Positions 24,068 to 33,190 of a stretch of 64,000 nt of DNA are shown here, in pieces. Within the stretch, counting starts at the first letter, position 1, and each line of letters opens with the position of its first letter. This DNA is from Micromonospora rhizosphaerae. Lineage in GTDB: Bacteria; Actinomycetota; Actinomycetes; Mycobacteriales; Micromonosporaceae. Both the position numbers and the translations under genes were made by a program. Location of the stretch: the NCBI RefSeq assembly GCF_900091465.1, contig NZ_FMHV01000002.1, forward strand, positions 930,001 through 994,000, in the 5' to 3' direction. The notes beneath the pieces are model-generated. The model was not told the DNA's origin. It did no database searches and worked only from the letters and a program-made list of their open reading frames with translations.

Positions 24068-26839
24068 ATGACTCCGGAGCATGATCGTTCGCGGCGGTCG
24101 GGCGGTCGTACCGGCCTGGCCGAGCTGCTGCGGGGGCACCGGCTCGCCGCCGGCCTCACCCAGGCCGAGCTGGCGTCGCGGGCGGGCGTCGGGGTGCGGA
24201 CGGTCCGTGACCTGGAGCGGGGCCGGTCCACGCGACCGCAGCGCACCACGGTGGAGTTGCTCGCCGATGCGCTGGGGCTGACCGGCGAGAGCCGGGCGGG
24301 ATTTCTCGCCACGGCCCGGTCGCCGGTCGCCGCCCCGCGGCCGGCCGCGCGGCAGCTGCCGGTCACCGGCCCCGGCGCCCCCTCCGGTACGCCCATCACC
24401 CTCCCCCCACCGGTGCCGCTGATCGGCCGGGACCGGGACGTCGCCGAGCTCGCCGCCCTGCTGACCGCCGACCACCTCGTGGTGAGCCTGGTCGGGCTGG
24501 CCGGGGTCGGCAAGACCGCGCTGGCCCTGGCGGCGGCCCACGCCGTCGCCGTCCACCACCCCGCCGGGGTGGCCGGGGTCCTGATCGGCGAGGCGTCCGA
24601 CGCGGCGGACGTGCTCGCCGCGGCGGTGGCGGTCTTCGGGGTCAACCGGCTGCCCGACCTCGCCGGTCGGCTCGGCGGACGGCCGGCGCTGCTGATGGTG
24701 GACGCGGTGGAACGCGCGCCCGACCCGGTGGCCGAGGCCCTGCAGAAGCTCCTGACCGCGGCCCCGACGCTGCGGGTGCTGGTCACCGGCCGGCACCCGG
24801 TCGGGTTGCCCGGCGAGCGGGTCTGGCCGGTGGCGCCGCTCGACGTGCCGCCGGCCGGGATCGTCCCATCGGGTCCGGCGGAGCTGGCCCGCTGGCCGGC
24901 GGTGGCGCTCTTCACCACCCGCCTGGGCCAGGTGCGCCGCGAGCCGCCCGGCCCGGCGGAGCTGGCCGCCCTCGCCGCGCTGGTCCGGCGGCTGGGCGGG
25001 CTGCCGCTGGCGATCGAGCTGATGGCCGCCCGTGGCCGGATCCTCGACGTCACCGAGCTGCTCGACCGGTACGGCGATCGGGTCCTCGACCTCCCCGCCG
25101 CGCCCGACGGCCGCCCCGGCTGGGACCGGGCGGATGGCGTGCTGACCCTGCGCGAGGCGGTCGCCACCAGCTATCACCTCCTGGCTCCCGAGGAGCGGGC
25201 GGCCCTGCGCCGGCTCTCCGCGTTCCGCAACCGGTGGTCGCTGGAGCTGGCCGAGGAGCTGCTCGCCGACCGCGCCGACGGGGCGGCGGGCGCGGACCCG
25301 GTCCCGCTGCTGGACCGGCTGCTCGAACTCGGCCTGCTCAGCGTCCGGGGCACCGGTCCGTTCCGGTTCCGCCTCCTCGACGCCGTACGCGACTTCGCCA
25401 CCGAGCAGGCCGCCGGCGCGGGCGAGCTGGCCGGCGTCCGGCGCCGGCACGCGCTGGTCATCGCCGGATTGGTGACCCGGACCGCCCCGGACCTGGTGGG
25501 CGCGGAACTCACCGGCGCGGTGCAGCTGCTCGACGAGGTGACCAGCGACATCAACGCCGCCCTGGCGCACGCCGCCGTCGACGACCCGGTCACCGCGCTC
25601 CGGCTGGCCGCCGCGCTGCCCCGCTGGTGGCGGTTCCGCGGTCGGGACGTCTTCGGGCGGCAGTGGCTGCGCCGGCTGCTGGCCGACCCGCGTACTGCCG
25701 ACGCGGACCCGGTGCTGCGCGCCTGGGCGCTGCTCGGAGTGGCTCGGCTGGCGGCCGAGCACGGGGCGGGGGCGGAGGAACTGCCGGCGGCGCGGGCCGC
25801 GCTGATCGTCTTCGGGGAGGCCGGCGACGTGACCGGGGAACTGTCCACCCGGACGGTGCTGTGCGCCCTGCTGCACGCGACCGGCGATCAGAAAGAGGCC
25901 CGGGAGCAGGCCGAGGCGGTGCTGGAGCTGGCGACCCGACACGGCCGGGTGCGGGACATGGCGGTCGCCCAGAACAACCTCACCTGGCACGACATCCGGG
26001 TCGGCGACCTGGCCGGGGCGCGACGCCGACTGGCCGTGGTGGAGCGGCTGGCGGCCCAGCGCGGCGAACTGCGGCTGCGGGTGCTCGCCTGGGCGAACCT
26101 GGCCGAGGTGACCCGGCTGGAGGGCCGGTACGTCGACGCGGTGGAGCAGGGGCGCCGGGTCGCGACGGCGCTCGCCGAGCTGGGTGACCCGGGACACCGG
26201 CGCCGGGTGCTCGGCACGGTGGGGCTGGCGCTCGCCCAGGACGGCCGGGCCACCGAGGCGTTGGAGGTGGTGGCGGAGCTGCGTTCGGCGGGGGCGCCCG
26301 GGCCGGCGCCGCGTGGCCCGGAGCCGGCGCTGCGCGGCCCGGAGTCGGCGCTGCGCGGCCCGGAGCCGGCGGGCGGCCTGGAGCCGGCCGGCGGCCTGGA
26401 GCCGGCCGGCGGCGTGGAGTTGGCGGCGGGCGGCCCGGAGTTGGCGGTGGGTGGGCGGCCCGGCGCCGGAGGCTCGCCGCGCTCCGCGGGCAACCGACCC
26501 GAGGACGCGGTCTGCGCGCTGATCGAGGGCAACCTGGCGCTGCACCGGGGCGACCGGGAGCTGGCGGCCGAGTGGTTCGCCGCGGCGGCCGAGGCCGGCG
26601 CCACCGGCCAGGACCGGCGCGACGTCGTCGAGGCGCTCGTCGGGCTGGCGGCGAGCACGGCCGACGTCGCGGTGCTGGACCGGCTCGACCGGGTGCGCCG
26701 GGCGAGCGGGATCAGTCTGCTGCCGCAGGAGGAGGAACTGCTGTACGCGCTGGTGGCGCGCCGCAAGCCGGGCGCGCGCCGCGACGGCGAGGCTAGGTGG
26801 GAGGGCCAGGAGCCGGCGGTCCGTGCGGTGCGTGAATGA
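24068..26839 (+). CDS. XRE-STAND ATPase-TPR regulator
   Basis: 923 residues. An N-terminal Cro/C1 helix-turn-helix (about 15-70, LTQAELASRAGVGVRTVRD), a STAND/NB-ARC P-loop NTPase with Walker A VGLAGVGKTAL (about 140-151) and a hhhhD Walker B (ALLMVDAVE), a winged-helix segment near LRRLSAFRNRWSLELAEELL, then TPR-like helices to the end. Such large actinobacterial regulators act as ATP-switch transcription factors. The TPR region is interrupted by a Pro/Gly/Glu repeat stretch (26312-26446). A TAATCT -10 at 24054-24059 lies 8 bases before the ATG, so it may be leaderless. The target genes are unknown. Confidence 0.88.
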   Translation: MTPEHDRSRRSGGRTGLAELLRGHRLAAGLTQAELASRAGVGVRTVRDLERGRSTRPQRTTVELLADALGLTGESRAGFLATARSPVAAPRPAARQLPVTGPGAPSGTPITLPPPVPLIGRDRDVAELAALLTADHLVVSLVGLAGVGKTALALAAAHAVAVHHPAGVAGVLIGEASDAADVLAAAVAVFGVNRLPDLAGRLGGRPALLMVDAVERAPDPVAEALQKLLTAAPTLRVLVTGRHPVGLPGERVWPVAPLDVPPAGIVPSGPAELARWPAVALFTTRLGQVRREPPGPAELAALAALVRRLGGLPLAIELMAARGRILDVTELLDRYGDRVLDLPAAPDGRPGWDRADGVLTLREAVATSYHLLAPEERAALRRLSAFRNRWSLELAEELLADRADGAAGADPVPLLDRLLELGLLSVRGTGPFRFRLLDAVRDFATEQAAGAGELAGVRRRHALVIAGLVTRTAPDLVGAELTGAVQLLDEVTSDINAALAHAAVDDPVTALRLAAALPRWWRFRGRDVFGRQWLRRLLADPRTADADPVLRAWALLGVARLAAEHGAGAEELPAARAALIVFGEAGDVTGELSTRTVLCALLHATGDQKEAREQAEAVLELATRHGRVRDMAVAQNNLTWHDIRVGDLAGARRRLAVVERLAAQRGELRLRVLAWANLAEVTRLEGRYVDAVEQGRRVATALAELGDPGHRRRVLGTVGLALAQDGRATEALEVVAELRSAGAPGPAPRGPEPALRGPESALRGPEPAGGLEPAGGLEPAGGVELAAGGPELAVGGRPGAGGSPRSAGNRPEDAVCALIEGNLALHRGDRELAAEWFAAAAEAGATGQDRRDVVEALVGLAASTADVAVLDRLDRVRRASGISLLPQEEELLYALVARRKPGARRDGEARWEGQEPAVRAVRE
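26312..26446 (+). repeat. In-frame tandem repeats in STAND gene
   Basis: About seven units of 18-21 bases with core GGCCCGGAGCCGGCG, encoding RGPEPAL, RGPESAL, RGPEPA, GGLEPA (twice), GGVELA and AGGPELA. All unit lengths are multiples of three, so copy number can change without frameshift. Confidence 0.85.
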
Positions 26840-26865
26840 GGAGACCCTGGAGGTCCGGTCCAGAA

Positions 26866-26950
26866 GAGCGGGGGTGGCGCGAGCGAAGAAGCCCCCTGGT
26901 GTTGCCCCTCGCTCATCGCTCGCGCCGGCACCTCCCGGTGCCCCCCCGCT
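26866..26950. other. Imperfect inverted repeat downstream of STAND gene
   Basis: AGCGGGGGTGGCGCGAGCGA (26867-26886) is matched by an inverted copy around 26918-26950 that carries an extra 14 or so bases. It may be a terminator or a dispersed GC-rich repeat. The 220-base gap has no convincing gene; a 60-codon frame at 26823-27005 lacks coding character. Confidence 0.4.
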
Positions 26951-27059
26951 GACCGAAGCCTATCCGTCCCGCTGGGAGGATTTGGTCGATTCCGGGCACT
27001 TTTAGCCTGGATATCGGCCGGTTCTGCCGGTCTTTCTGCCGGTGCGAGGTTGACCGGGG

Positions 27060-27560
27060 TCAGCAGTTGGCCGACGCCGGCTCCTCGGTTGGCGCGCTGC
27101 CGGCGGTCGCGCCCGGATGGACCGCGTCGCGTACCCGACGGAGGCCGTCGAGCAGGGCCTCGAGCGCGGCCGGTTCGAGCTGGCCGGTGAACCACTGCTC
27201 GATGATCCGCAGGTGCCCGGGGAGGGTCTCCTCCAGCCGTTCCATTCCGGCGCGCGTGACCACCGCGTACGAGCTGCGCCGGTCGGAGGGGCACGCGCTG
27301 CGGCAGAGCAGGCCGTCGCGTTCCATCCGGTCGACCACCCGGGTCACCCCGCTGGTGGACAGTGAGGTCTGCGCGGCGAGGTCGGTCATCCGCAGCTGGT
27401 TGCCGGGTGAGCGGGCGAGCCGCATCAGCACCTCGAACTCGACCGGGGAGAGGCCGTGCTCGTCGAGCTCGGCGGCGAACCGGGCCGACAGCCCGGCGTG
27501 CGCCTCGACGAGGAGGCCGACGGCGGTGATCCGGGGATCGTCGAACACGTTCTGGTCCAC
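27060..27560 (-). CDS. MarR-family regulator
   Basis: 166 residues with a winged helix-turn-helix: LSPVEFEVLMRLARSPGNQL, DLAAQTSLSTSGVTRVVDRM and the wing SDRRSSYAVVTRAG. Two cysteines in DGLLCRSACPSDRR lie beside the DNA-binding helix and the wing, a position where MarR/OhrR-type proteins can sense oxidants. It starts with GTG at 27560 and is divergent from the YceI gene, sharing a 102-base control region, so it is likely the repressor of that gene and itself. Confidence 0.9.
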   Translation of the reverse strand: MDQNVFDDPRITAVGLLVEAHAGLSARFAAELDEHGLSPVEFEVLMRLARSPGNQLRMTDLAAQTSLSTSGVTRVVDRMERDGLLCRSACPSDRRSSYAVVTRAGMERLEETLPGHLRIIEQWFTGQLEPAALEALLDGLRRVRDAVHPGATAGSAPTEEPASANC

Positions 27561-27662
27561 GCACCTATCCTAGCAGTACTTGACACACGGAATATTGTCA
27601 TGGCTATAGTTGCTGAGTCAGCCGTTGGGCTACTTAACAAACTTCCCCGGGAGGACAGCACC
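27561..27662. promoter_or_regulatory. MarR/YceI divergent control region
   Basis: TTGACA at 27580-27585 followed by ATATTGTCATGGCTATAGT gives a plausible promoter toward YceI. The same TGACA and the TGTCA 10 bases later form an inverted repeat that could be the MarR operator. The ribosome site GGGAGGA for YceI is at 27650-27656. Confidence 0.5.
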
Positions 27663-28244
27663 ATGACCAGCAGCACCGAATCGGTTACCCGCGACTGGAA
27701 CGGCCTCACCATCCCGGCCGCCGGCACATACCTGCTGGACGCGGCTCACAAGCGGGTCGGCTTCGTCGCTCGCCACATGATGGTGAGCAAGGTACGCGGT
27801 GAGTTCGGCGACGCGACCGCCACGATCACCGTCGCGGAGGACCCGATGCAGTCCTCCGTCACCGCCACCATCCAGGCGGCCAGCATCCACACCGCAATGG
27901 CTGACCGCGATGCGCACCTGCGCAGCGGGGACTTTCTGGACGTGGAGGCCTTCCCGACGCTGGAGTTTCGCAGCACCGGCGTGAAGTCCTGGAACGGTAA
28001 CCAGTTCATCCTCTCCGGCGAGCTGACCATCAAGGACGTCACCCGTCCGGTGGACCTGGAGGTCGAGTTCGAGGGCGTCGGCCGCAGCCCGTTCGGTCAG
28101 GACATCTTCGGCTTCTCCGCCAGCACCGAGATCGACCGCGAGGCCTTCGGCCTCACCTGGAACGTCGCCCTGGAGCGCGGCGGCGTCCTGGTCGGCAAGA
28201 AGATCAAGATCGAGATCGAGGGCGAGGCCATCCGCCAGGCCTGA
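27663..28244 (+). CDS. YceI-family protein
   Basis: 193 residues forming a lipocalin-like barrel. Family features: YLLDAAHKRVGFVARHMMVSKVRGEF near the N-terminus, HLRSGDFLDVEAFPTLEF in the middle, and GELTIKDVTRPVDLEVEF. No signal peptide is present, so this is the cytosolic actinobacterial form. YceI proteins bind polyisoprenoids or amphiphiles and often respond to stress. Divergent MarR control suggests induction by a hydrophobic or oxidising compound (inference). Confidence 0.95.
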   Translation: MTSSTESVTRDWNGLTIPAAGTYLLDAAHKRVGFVARHMMVSKVRGEFGDATATITVAEDPMQSSVTATIQAASIHTAMADRDAHLRSGDFLDVEAFPTLEFRSTGVKSWNGNQFILSGELTIKDVTRPVDLEVEFEGVGRSPFGQDIFGFSASTEIDREAFGLTWNVALERGGVLVGKKIKIEIEGEAIRQA

Positions 28245-28263
28245 TCGCCCCGCAGGACGCGAA

Positions 28264-28294
28264 GGGCCCGTGCCGTCACCGACGGCGCGGGCCC
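28264..28294 (+). terminator. Terminator hairpin
   Basis: GGGCCCGTGCCGTC pairs with GACGGCGCGGGCCC (one wobble), loop ACC, 19 bases after the YceI stop. Confidence 0.85.
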
Positions 28295-28501
28295 GTTCGC
28301 GTACGTCCGGACGGGTGCGAATTGTCACGGCTTATTCGGCGGCGCCACCGGGTGCGCCGCGGACGGGCTGGGTAGGGATTCGGCATGAGCGCCCGTCGAG
28401 GTCCGACCCCAGGCTCCTCGATCTAGGCGCTCGTAACGTGAATGGTTCACAATGCGTTCCGGAACGATACTGTTCCGTTGCGCCTCGCGCCGGGAGGACA
28501 C

Positions 28502-29980
28502 ATGGGCAGAGACGTCGAGCAGGGCGCCTTCTCCCGGGAGGATCGGGCCCGCTACCGGCAGAAGGTCCGGCGGTGCCTGGACGTCTTCGCGCTGATGCTG
28601 GACGACTTCGGCTTCGACGCCGACCGCCCGATGACCGGGCTGGAGATCGAACTCAACCTGGTCGACGCGGCCGCCGAGCCGGCCATGCGCAACGACCAGA
28701 TCCTCGCCGACATCGCCGACCCGCTCTTCCAGACCGAACTGGGGCAGTTCAACCTGGAGCTGAACGCCCCGCCCCGGCTCATCGAGGGTGGCGGCTTCGC
28801 CGACTACGAGCAGGACCTGCGCAACAGCCTCACCCGCGCCGACGAACGGGCGGCGAAGTCGGACGCCAAGATCGTCCTGGTCGGCATCCTGCCCACCCTC
28901 ACCGAGCGCCACCTGGTGGTGGACAACCTCTCCACGAACGAGCGCTACCGGGCCCTCAACGACCAGATTGTCGGCGCCCGGGGCGAGGACATCGACCTCG
29001 ACATCCGTGGCGTCGAGCGGCTGCAGACGCACAATGACTCGATCGCACCCGAGGCCGCCTGCACCAGCCTCCAGTTCCATCTCCAGGTCGCGCCGGACAG
29101 CTTCGCCGACTACTGGAACGCCGCCCAGGCCATCGCCGGCCCCCAGGTCGCGGTGGGCGCGAACTCGCCGTTCCTCTACGGCCGGCAGCTCTGGGCGGAG
29201 ACCCGGATCGCCCTTTTCCAGCAGGCCACCGACACCCGCCCCGACGAGCTCAAGGCCCAGGGCGTACGCCCCCGGGTGTGGTTCGGCGAACGCTGGATCA
29301 CCTCGATCTTCGACCTCTTCGAGGAGAACGTACGGTACTTCCCCCCGCTGCTGCCGATCTGCCAGGACGAGGACCCGGTCGAGGTGCTGCACGCCGGCGG
29401 GGTGCCCGAGCTGAGCGAGTTGCGGCTGCACAACGGCACCGTCTACCGCTGGAACCGCCCGGTCTACGACATCATGAACGACCGTCCGCACCTGCGGGTG
29501 GAGAACCGGGTGCTGCCGGCCGGGCCGACGGTGGTGGACATGCTGGCCAACGCCGCCTTCTACTTCGGGTTGGCCCGAGGGCTGGCCGAGGCGGATCGGC
29601 CGATCTGGAGCCAGCTCACCTTCAGCTCCGCCGAGGAGAACTTCCACGCCGCCGCCCGGCGCGGCATGGACGCCGTACTGCACTGGCCCCGGCTCGGTGA
29701 GGTGCCGGTGGCCAAGCTGGTGCTCGATGTCCTGCTGCCGAAGGCGGCGCAGGGGCTGGACCGGTTCGGCGTCGCCCCGGCCGAGCGGGACCGGCTGCTC
29801 GGCATCATCGAGCAGCGCTGCCGCACCGGGCGCAACGGCGCCGTCTGGCAGACCGAGACGGTCTGGGCGGCCGAGCGGCACCGGGGCATGGACCGGAACG
29901 CGGCGCTGCACCACATGGTCGAGCGCTACGCCGAACTGCAGCGCAGCAACGAGCCGGTGCACACCTGGCCAGCCGACTGA
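28502..29980 (+). CDS. Glutamate-cysteine ligase family enzyme
   Basis: 492 residues of the GCS2-like carboxylate-amine ligase fold. Typical parts are TGLEIELNLVD near the N-terminus (Mg-binding acidic residues), SLQFHLQV (substrate histidine), VGANSPFLYGRQLWAETR, and PHLRVENRVLPAGPTV (nucleotide-binding Arg/Glu). The related enzymes join glutamate to cysteine or another amine using ATP. Actinomycetes use mycothiol and ergothioneine, so this may be EgtA-like or act on another amine; length and sequence do not decide. ATG at 28502 follows GGGAGGA; a 28442 start lacks one. Confidence 0.82.
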   Translation: MGRDVEQGAFSREDRARYRQKVRRCLDVFALMLDDFGFDADRPMTGLEIELNLVDAAAEPAMRNDQILADIADPLFQTELGQFNLELNAPPRLIEGGGFADYEQDLRNSLTRADERAAKSDAKIVLVGILPTLTERHLVVDNLSTNERYRALNDQIVGARGEDIDLDIRGVERLQTHNDSIAPEAACTSLQFHLQVAPDSFADYWNAAQAIAGPQVAVGANSPFLYGRQLWAETRIALFQQATDTRPDELKAQGVRPRVWFGERWITSIFDLFEENVRYFPPLLPICQDEDPVEVLHAGGVPELSELRLHNGTVYRWNRPVYDIMNDRPHLRVENRVLPAGPTVVDMLANAAFYFGLARGLAEADRPIWSQLTFSSAEENFHAAARRGMDAVLHWPRLGEVPVAKLVLDVLLPKAAQGLDRFGVAPAERDRLLGIIEQRCRTGRNGAVWQTETVWAAERHRGMDRNAALHHMVERYAELQRSNEPVHTWPAD

Positions 29981-30010
29981 CCATCGGCCCCGCCCCATGC
30001 CGGCCGATGG
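29981..30010 (+). terminator. Weak terminator hairpin
   Basis: CCATCGGC and GCCGATGG, 8-bp arms around 14 bases, starting right after the ligase stop. Confidence 0.45.
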
Positions 30011-30077
30011 CGGCCCGGGCTCACCTGGCCAGCCCCGCCGAATGGTCGGCCCCGTCGTGGCCCGGCGTGTGGCGGGA

Positions 30078-31430
30078 TCAGCGGCTGCGGCGACCGGGGC
30101 GGGTCTTCGGTCCGGTGGTCGGAGGGGTGGTCGTGCCGCTCTCCGGCTGGCTGGTGGTGGTCGCCTCCGACGGCGCTCCCGTTGCCGGCTCATCCGCCGG
30201 CGATGCCTCGGTTCGACCGGTCGAGCTCGCGCGGGCCGGGCGCGTCGTGGATCGGTTCCGGGTGGCCGCGCCGGTGGCCGAGCCGCCCGGCTCGCCGGCT
30301 TCCGCCACCGCCAGAGCCGAGTCGGCGGTCGGTTCGGTCGTTTCCGTCGCCGCGGGCGGTGGACCGGAACTGCCGGCCCGACCGCGGCCGCCCACCGGCC
30401 GACCCGTCGCCGCCGGCTCGTGAGTGCCCGTTGCCTTGCCGGCCGTCGGCTTGTCCAGGGTTCCCCGCGGGTGCTCGGTAGGCAGGTCGTCCGGCTCGCC
30501 CGTGCGCTGCCGGGGCAGGGTCACTCCGGCCTCCCGCGTGGCGGCGCGCTGGTCGGCCCGCTGGGCCAGTGCGGCCACCAGGACCGAGCCGCCCACCCCC
30601 GCGATCACCGCGTACGGGGCGATCAGGTGGGCCGAGACCTGCTCCGTGGCGATCGCCGCCAGCCTCGGCACGGCCAGCAGGTACGCCACCGCGACGAGGA
30701 GCGGCCCGGCCGCCCCGGACGCCGCCGCACCGATTCGCCGCTCGGGCAGCCGGGCGGTACGCCGGGCGGCCAGCGCGCCGATCACCAGGGCGGAGCCCAC
30801 CGAGAGCAGCGCCCCGGGCCAGTAGAAGTAGTCCCGGATCCAGATCCGGCCGCTGTCCACGCTGATCTGCCAGATGCCGAGCTGCGCGCTGGTCAGGCCC
30901 CGTCCGGAGCGGACCCCGTCGGCAACCGCGATCACGGCGAGCAGCCAGAGCCAGCCGGTCGTGGCGACGACGTTGGTGGCCGCCGCCCGGGAGCGCAGCG
31001 CCCAGCTCGCCACCAGCACCCCGAACAGCAGCCCGACGGCGGCGTAACCGGCGGCGGTGCTCTGCGGGAAGAAGGTGTCCGGCACGCTCGCCGTGCGGGC
31101 CGGTACGGCGACCAGCAGCACGGTGATCAGCCCGCCGACCGCCGCGGCGACCGCCAGGGTGATCTTCCGCAACGTCCCGTCGGGATCCTGGTCGCCGAGG
31201 CCGCGGTCGTGCAGCCGCTGCGCACACACCGCGCCGGCGACGACCGAGGTGGCGGAGATCCAGGTGGCCCAGGCGAGGCTGGCCACCCACGCCGCCTCGA
31301 CCTGGGCGGCGTCGGCCGGAGTCCAGTCGATGATGCCCAGGCCGTAGCCGAAGCCCAGTTGCGCGGCGCCCGCACCGGCAGCGACGCCGATCGCGGTGGC
31401 GACCGATCCTCCCCAGCCCCGTCTGGCCAT
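30078..31430 (-). CDS. Multi-pass membrane protein, unknown function
   Basis: 450 residues. About eight hydrophobic segments occupy residues 10-300, such as ITLAVAAAVGGLITVLLVAV and WLWLLAVIAVADGV, with an aromatic motif IWIRDYFYWPGALL. The last 150 residues are Thr/Pro/Ala/Glu-rich and disordered. I do not recognise the family and assign no function. The ATG at 31430 was chosen because residues before it are of non-coding character. It is divergent from the PASTA protein at 31620. Confidence 0.75.
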   Translation of the reverse strand: MARRGWGGSVATAIGVAAGAGAAQLGFGYGLGIIDWTPADAAQVEAAWVASLAWATWISATSVVAGAVCAQRLHDRGLGDQDPDGTLRKITLAVAAAVGGLITVLLVAVPARTASVPDTFFPQSTAAGYAAVGLLFGVLVASWALRSRAAATNVVATTGWLWLLAVIAVADGVRSGRGLTSAQLGIWQISVDSGRIWIRDYFYWPGALLSVGSALVIGALAARRTARLPERRIGAAASGAAGPLLVAVAYLLAVPRLAAIATEQVSAHLIAPYAVIAGVGGSVLVAALAQRADQRAATREAGVTLPRQRTGEPDDLPTEHPRGTLDKPTAGKATGTHEPAATGRPVGGRGRAGSSGPPPAATETTEPTADSALAVAEAGEPGGSATGAATRNRSTTRPARASSTGRTEASPADEPATGAPSEATTTSQPESGTTTPPTTGPKTRPGRRSR

Positions 31431-31619
31431 GCCGGGGAGCGTAGCGCCCCGTGGTCGGTGGGGCGAGTGGTGGCGGGAACCGCGACCGGCCGCGGCAGCG
31501 GGCCTGGCGGCCGACACCATGCCGGGCGGCTCGCCGCGCTGATCCCTGCCGATGGCCTCCCCGACGGTTAGCTTTGACGGTCGAGGGCCCGCGGCGCCCA
31601 ACCCGGTGGGGAGAGGACG

Positions 31620-32360
31620 ATGAGCGACGATCGTGAGGAGCGACCCGCCGGGGAGAACGCGGACGCCACCCGGCCGCTGCCGCCCGATCGCACGGGCCAG
31701 GAGCCGGGCGAGACCACCCGTCCCCTGCCGCCGGACGGTGAGCGGACGGAACGGCAGGAGCCGGTGGACTCGACCCGCCCGATGCCGCCCACCCCGCCGT
31801 CGGCCTGGTCCGGGCGGGCCGAGGTCCCGCCGCCCCGGCCGGTCGGCTACCGGGAGCAGACCACCGAGTGGTACACCGAGGAACAGGCGGGCCGCCGCTG
31901 GTGGATGCCGATCCTGCTGGGCATCCTCGCCCTGGTGCTGCTCGCGCTGATCGGGCTGGGCGTCTGGCTGGCGCTGCGCGCCGCGGACGAGGGACCCGCG
32001 CCGTCGTCCTCGCCCTCGTTCCCGCCGACCTCCGCCCCGGCGACCTCCGCCGCGCCCACGTCGGCGGCGCCGAGCACCGAGCCGCCGACGACCCCGCCTG
32101 CCACCACGGCCCCGGCCCGGGTGCCGATGCCGCCGCTGGTTGGCCTGTCGGAGGCCACCGCCCGCGCCATCCTCGACCGGCTGGGCGTGGGCTACCGCGT
32201 GGAGACCCGCATCTCGGACCGCCCGGCGGGCACGGTGCTCGAGACCGACCCCGGTGCGGGCGAGCTGATTACCGAAGGCGAGCAGGTCACCCTCGTGGTC
32301 GCCCAGGCCGCGGCGCCGACGACCGGCGCCGGCACTCCCACGCCCAGTCCGACCCCCTGA
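31620..32360 (+). CDS. Single-PASTA membrane protein
   Basis: 246 residues. A disordered cytoplasmic part with three repeats of a TRPLPPD-like motif (TRPLPPDR, TRPLPPDG, TRPMPPT), one membrane helix (about 98-120, ILLGILALVLLALIGLGVW), a Ser/Pro/Thr stalk, and one PASTA domain (about 170-236, PPLVGLSEATARAILDRLGV). PASTA domains bind peptidoglycan fragments or lipid II. The repeated Thr-Arg-Pro motifs could be kinase substrates (inference), interesting given PknB in the same window. Ribosome site GGGAGAGGA. Confidence 0.85.
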   Translation: MSDDREERPAGENADATRPLPPDRTGQEPGETTRPLPPDGERTERQEPVDSTRPMPPTPPSAWSGRAEVPPPRPVGYREQTTEWYTEEQAGRRWWMPILLGILALVLLALIGLGVWLALRAADEGPAPSSSPSFPPTSAPATSAAPTSAAPSTEPPTTPPATTAPARVPMPPLVGLSEATARAILDRLGVGYRVETRISDRPAGTVLETDPGAGELITEGEQVTLVVAQAAAPTTGAGTPTPSPTP

Positions 32361-32363
32361 CCG

Positions 32364-32807
32364 TCACCACATCCGGCGTCTGGTGCCGACCAGCCCGAGC
32401 CCGGCCAGCGAGATGGTGAGGCCCAGCAGTCCCGAATAGAACAGGGACCGGCTGACGTCGTCCGTCGTGCGTACGCCGTTCGAGCCGGCCGGGGCCTCCG
32501 CCAGCCCGCCACCGCCGCCCGCCTCGCCGCCCACGGGTGCGGCACCGGCGTCCCGGCCGATGGAATCCGCGCCGGGCCCCGCCCAGCCGGGCTCCTCCGG
32601 CTCGGTGGGTGGGAAGGATCCCTCGCCGACCACGGTGATCTCCGGCGCTGGCACCGGTTCGCTCAACTGCTCGGTGGAGGAGAGGGCGGGGTAGCGGACC
32701 ACGACCACGAGAGTGGTGGCGGCGCCGACCAGCGCCAGAAGCCCAAAGGCGTAACCGATACGGGACCTGTGGTGCCGCCGCGCGGCGGGCAGATTGACCA
32801 TGGCCAT
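32364..32807 (-). CDS. Small two-helix membrane protein
   Basis: 147 residues. Helix 1 at about 17-38 (GYAFGLLALVGAATTLVVVV), an extracytoplasmic acidic Pro/Gly-rich loop, and helix 2 at about 122-142 (LFYSGLLGLTISLAGLGLVG), ending RRRMW. Function unknown. Only 3 bases separate its stop from that of the convergent PASTA gene. Start could be ATG 32807 or 32801. Confidence 0.65.
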   Translation of the reverse strand: MAMVNLPAARRHHRSRIGYAFGLLALVGAATTLVVVVRYPALSSTEQLSEPVPAPEITVVGEGSFPPTEPEEPGWAGPGADSIGRDAGAAPVGGEAGGGGGLAEAPAGSNGVRTTDDVSRSLFYSGLLGLTISLAGLGLVGTRRRMW

Positions 32808-32905
32808 CCCAGGTTCAGGGTCCGGGACGCGCGGGGTGAAGACTTCGCCGGGGTAGGCGTACCGATTCTATGGCGACGACACGGCCCCGACCTGGCAATC
32901 CGGGG

Positions 32906-33190
32906 TCAGCCCACCCGGACCGGGGTCCGGGCGAGCGGGCGAAGCGTGCGTACGGGATTCGGGCGCATCGCCGGCGTCGCCGGAAGCTGGCGCAGCCCGG
33001 CTGCCTGCACGAAGATCGACCGCCGGTTGATCGCGTCCCCCGTTGCGTTCAACTCGTAGCCGTCGAGCCACACCCAGCCGTCGTAGGTGGGCCAGTCGTG
33101 CACCCGGATCACCCGGAACATGATGGGTCGAAGGAACTGGACACTCGCCGTGCGGGTCACGTGCAGTACGTCACCGGAGCGGGGAAGCAC
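32906..33190 (-). CDS. Small conserved Micromonosporaceae-type protein
   Basis: 94 residues beginning MLPRSGDVLHVTRTASVQF and containing FRVIRVHDWPTYDGWVWLDGY and DAINRRSIFVQAAGL. The coding pattern is clear, and I recall near-identical small proteins in Micromonospora genomes; function unknown. No membrane segment. AGGAG lies upstream of the ATG on the minus strand. Confidence 0.75.
   Translation of the reverse strand: MLPRSGDVLHVTRTASVQFLRPIMFRVIRVHDWPTYDGWVWLDGYELNATGDAINRRSIFVQAAGLRQLPATPAMRPNPVRTLRPLARTPVRVG

Noticed and set aside
26823..27005. 60-codon frame after the STAND regulator
   Set aside because: Composition is that of an inverted repeat region; no ribosome site and no codon bias.
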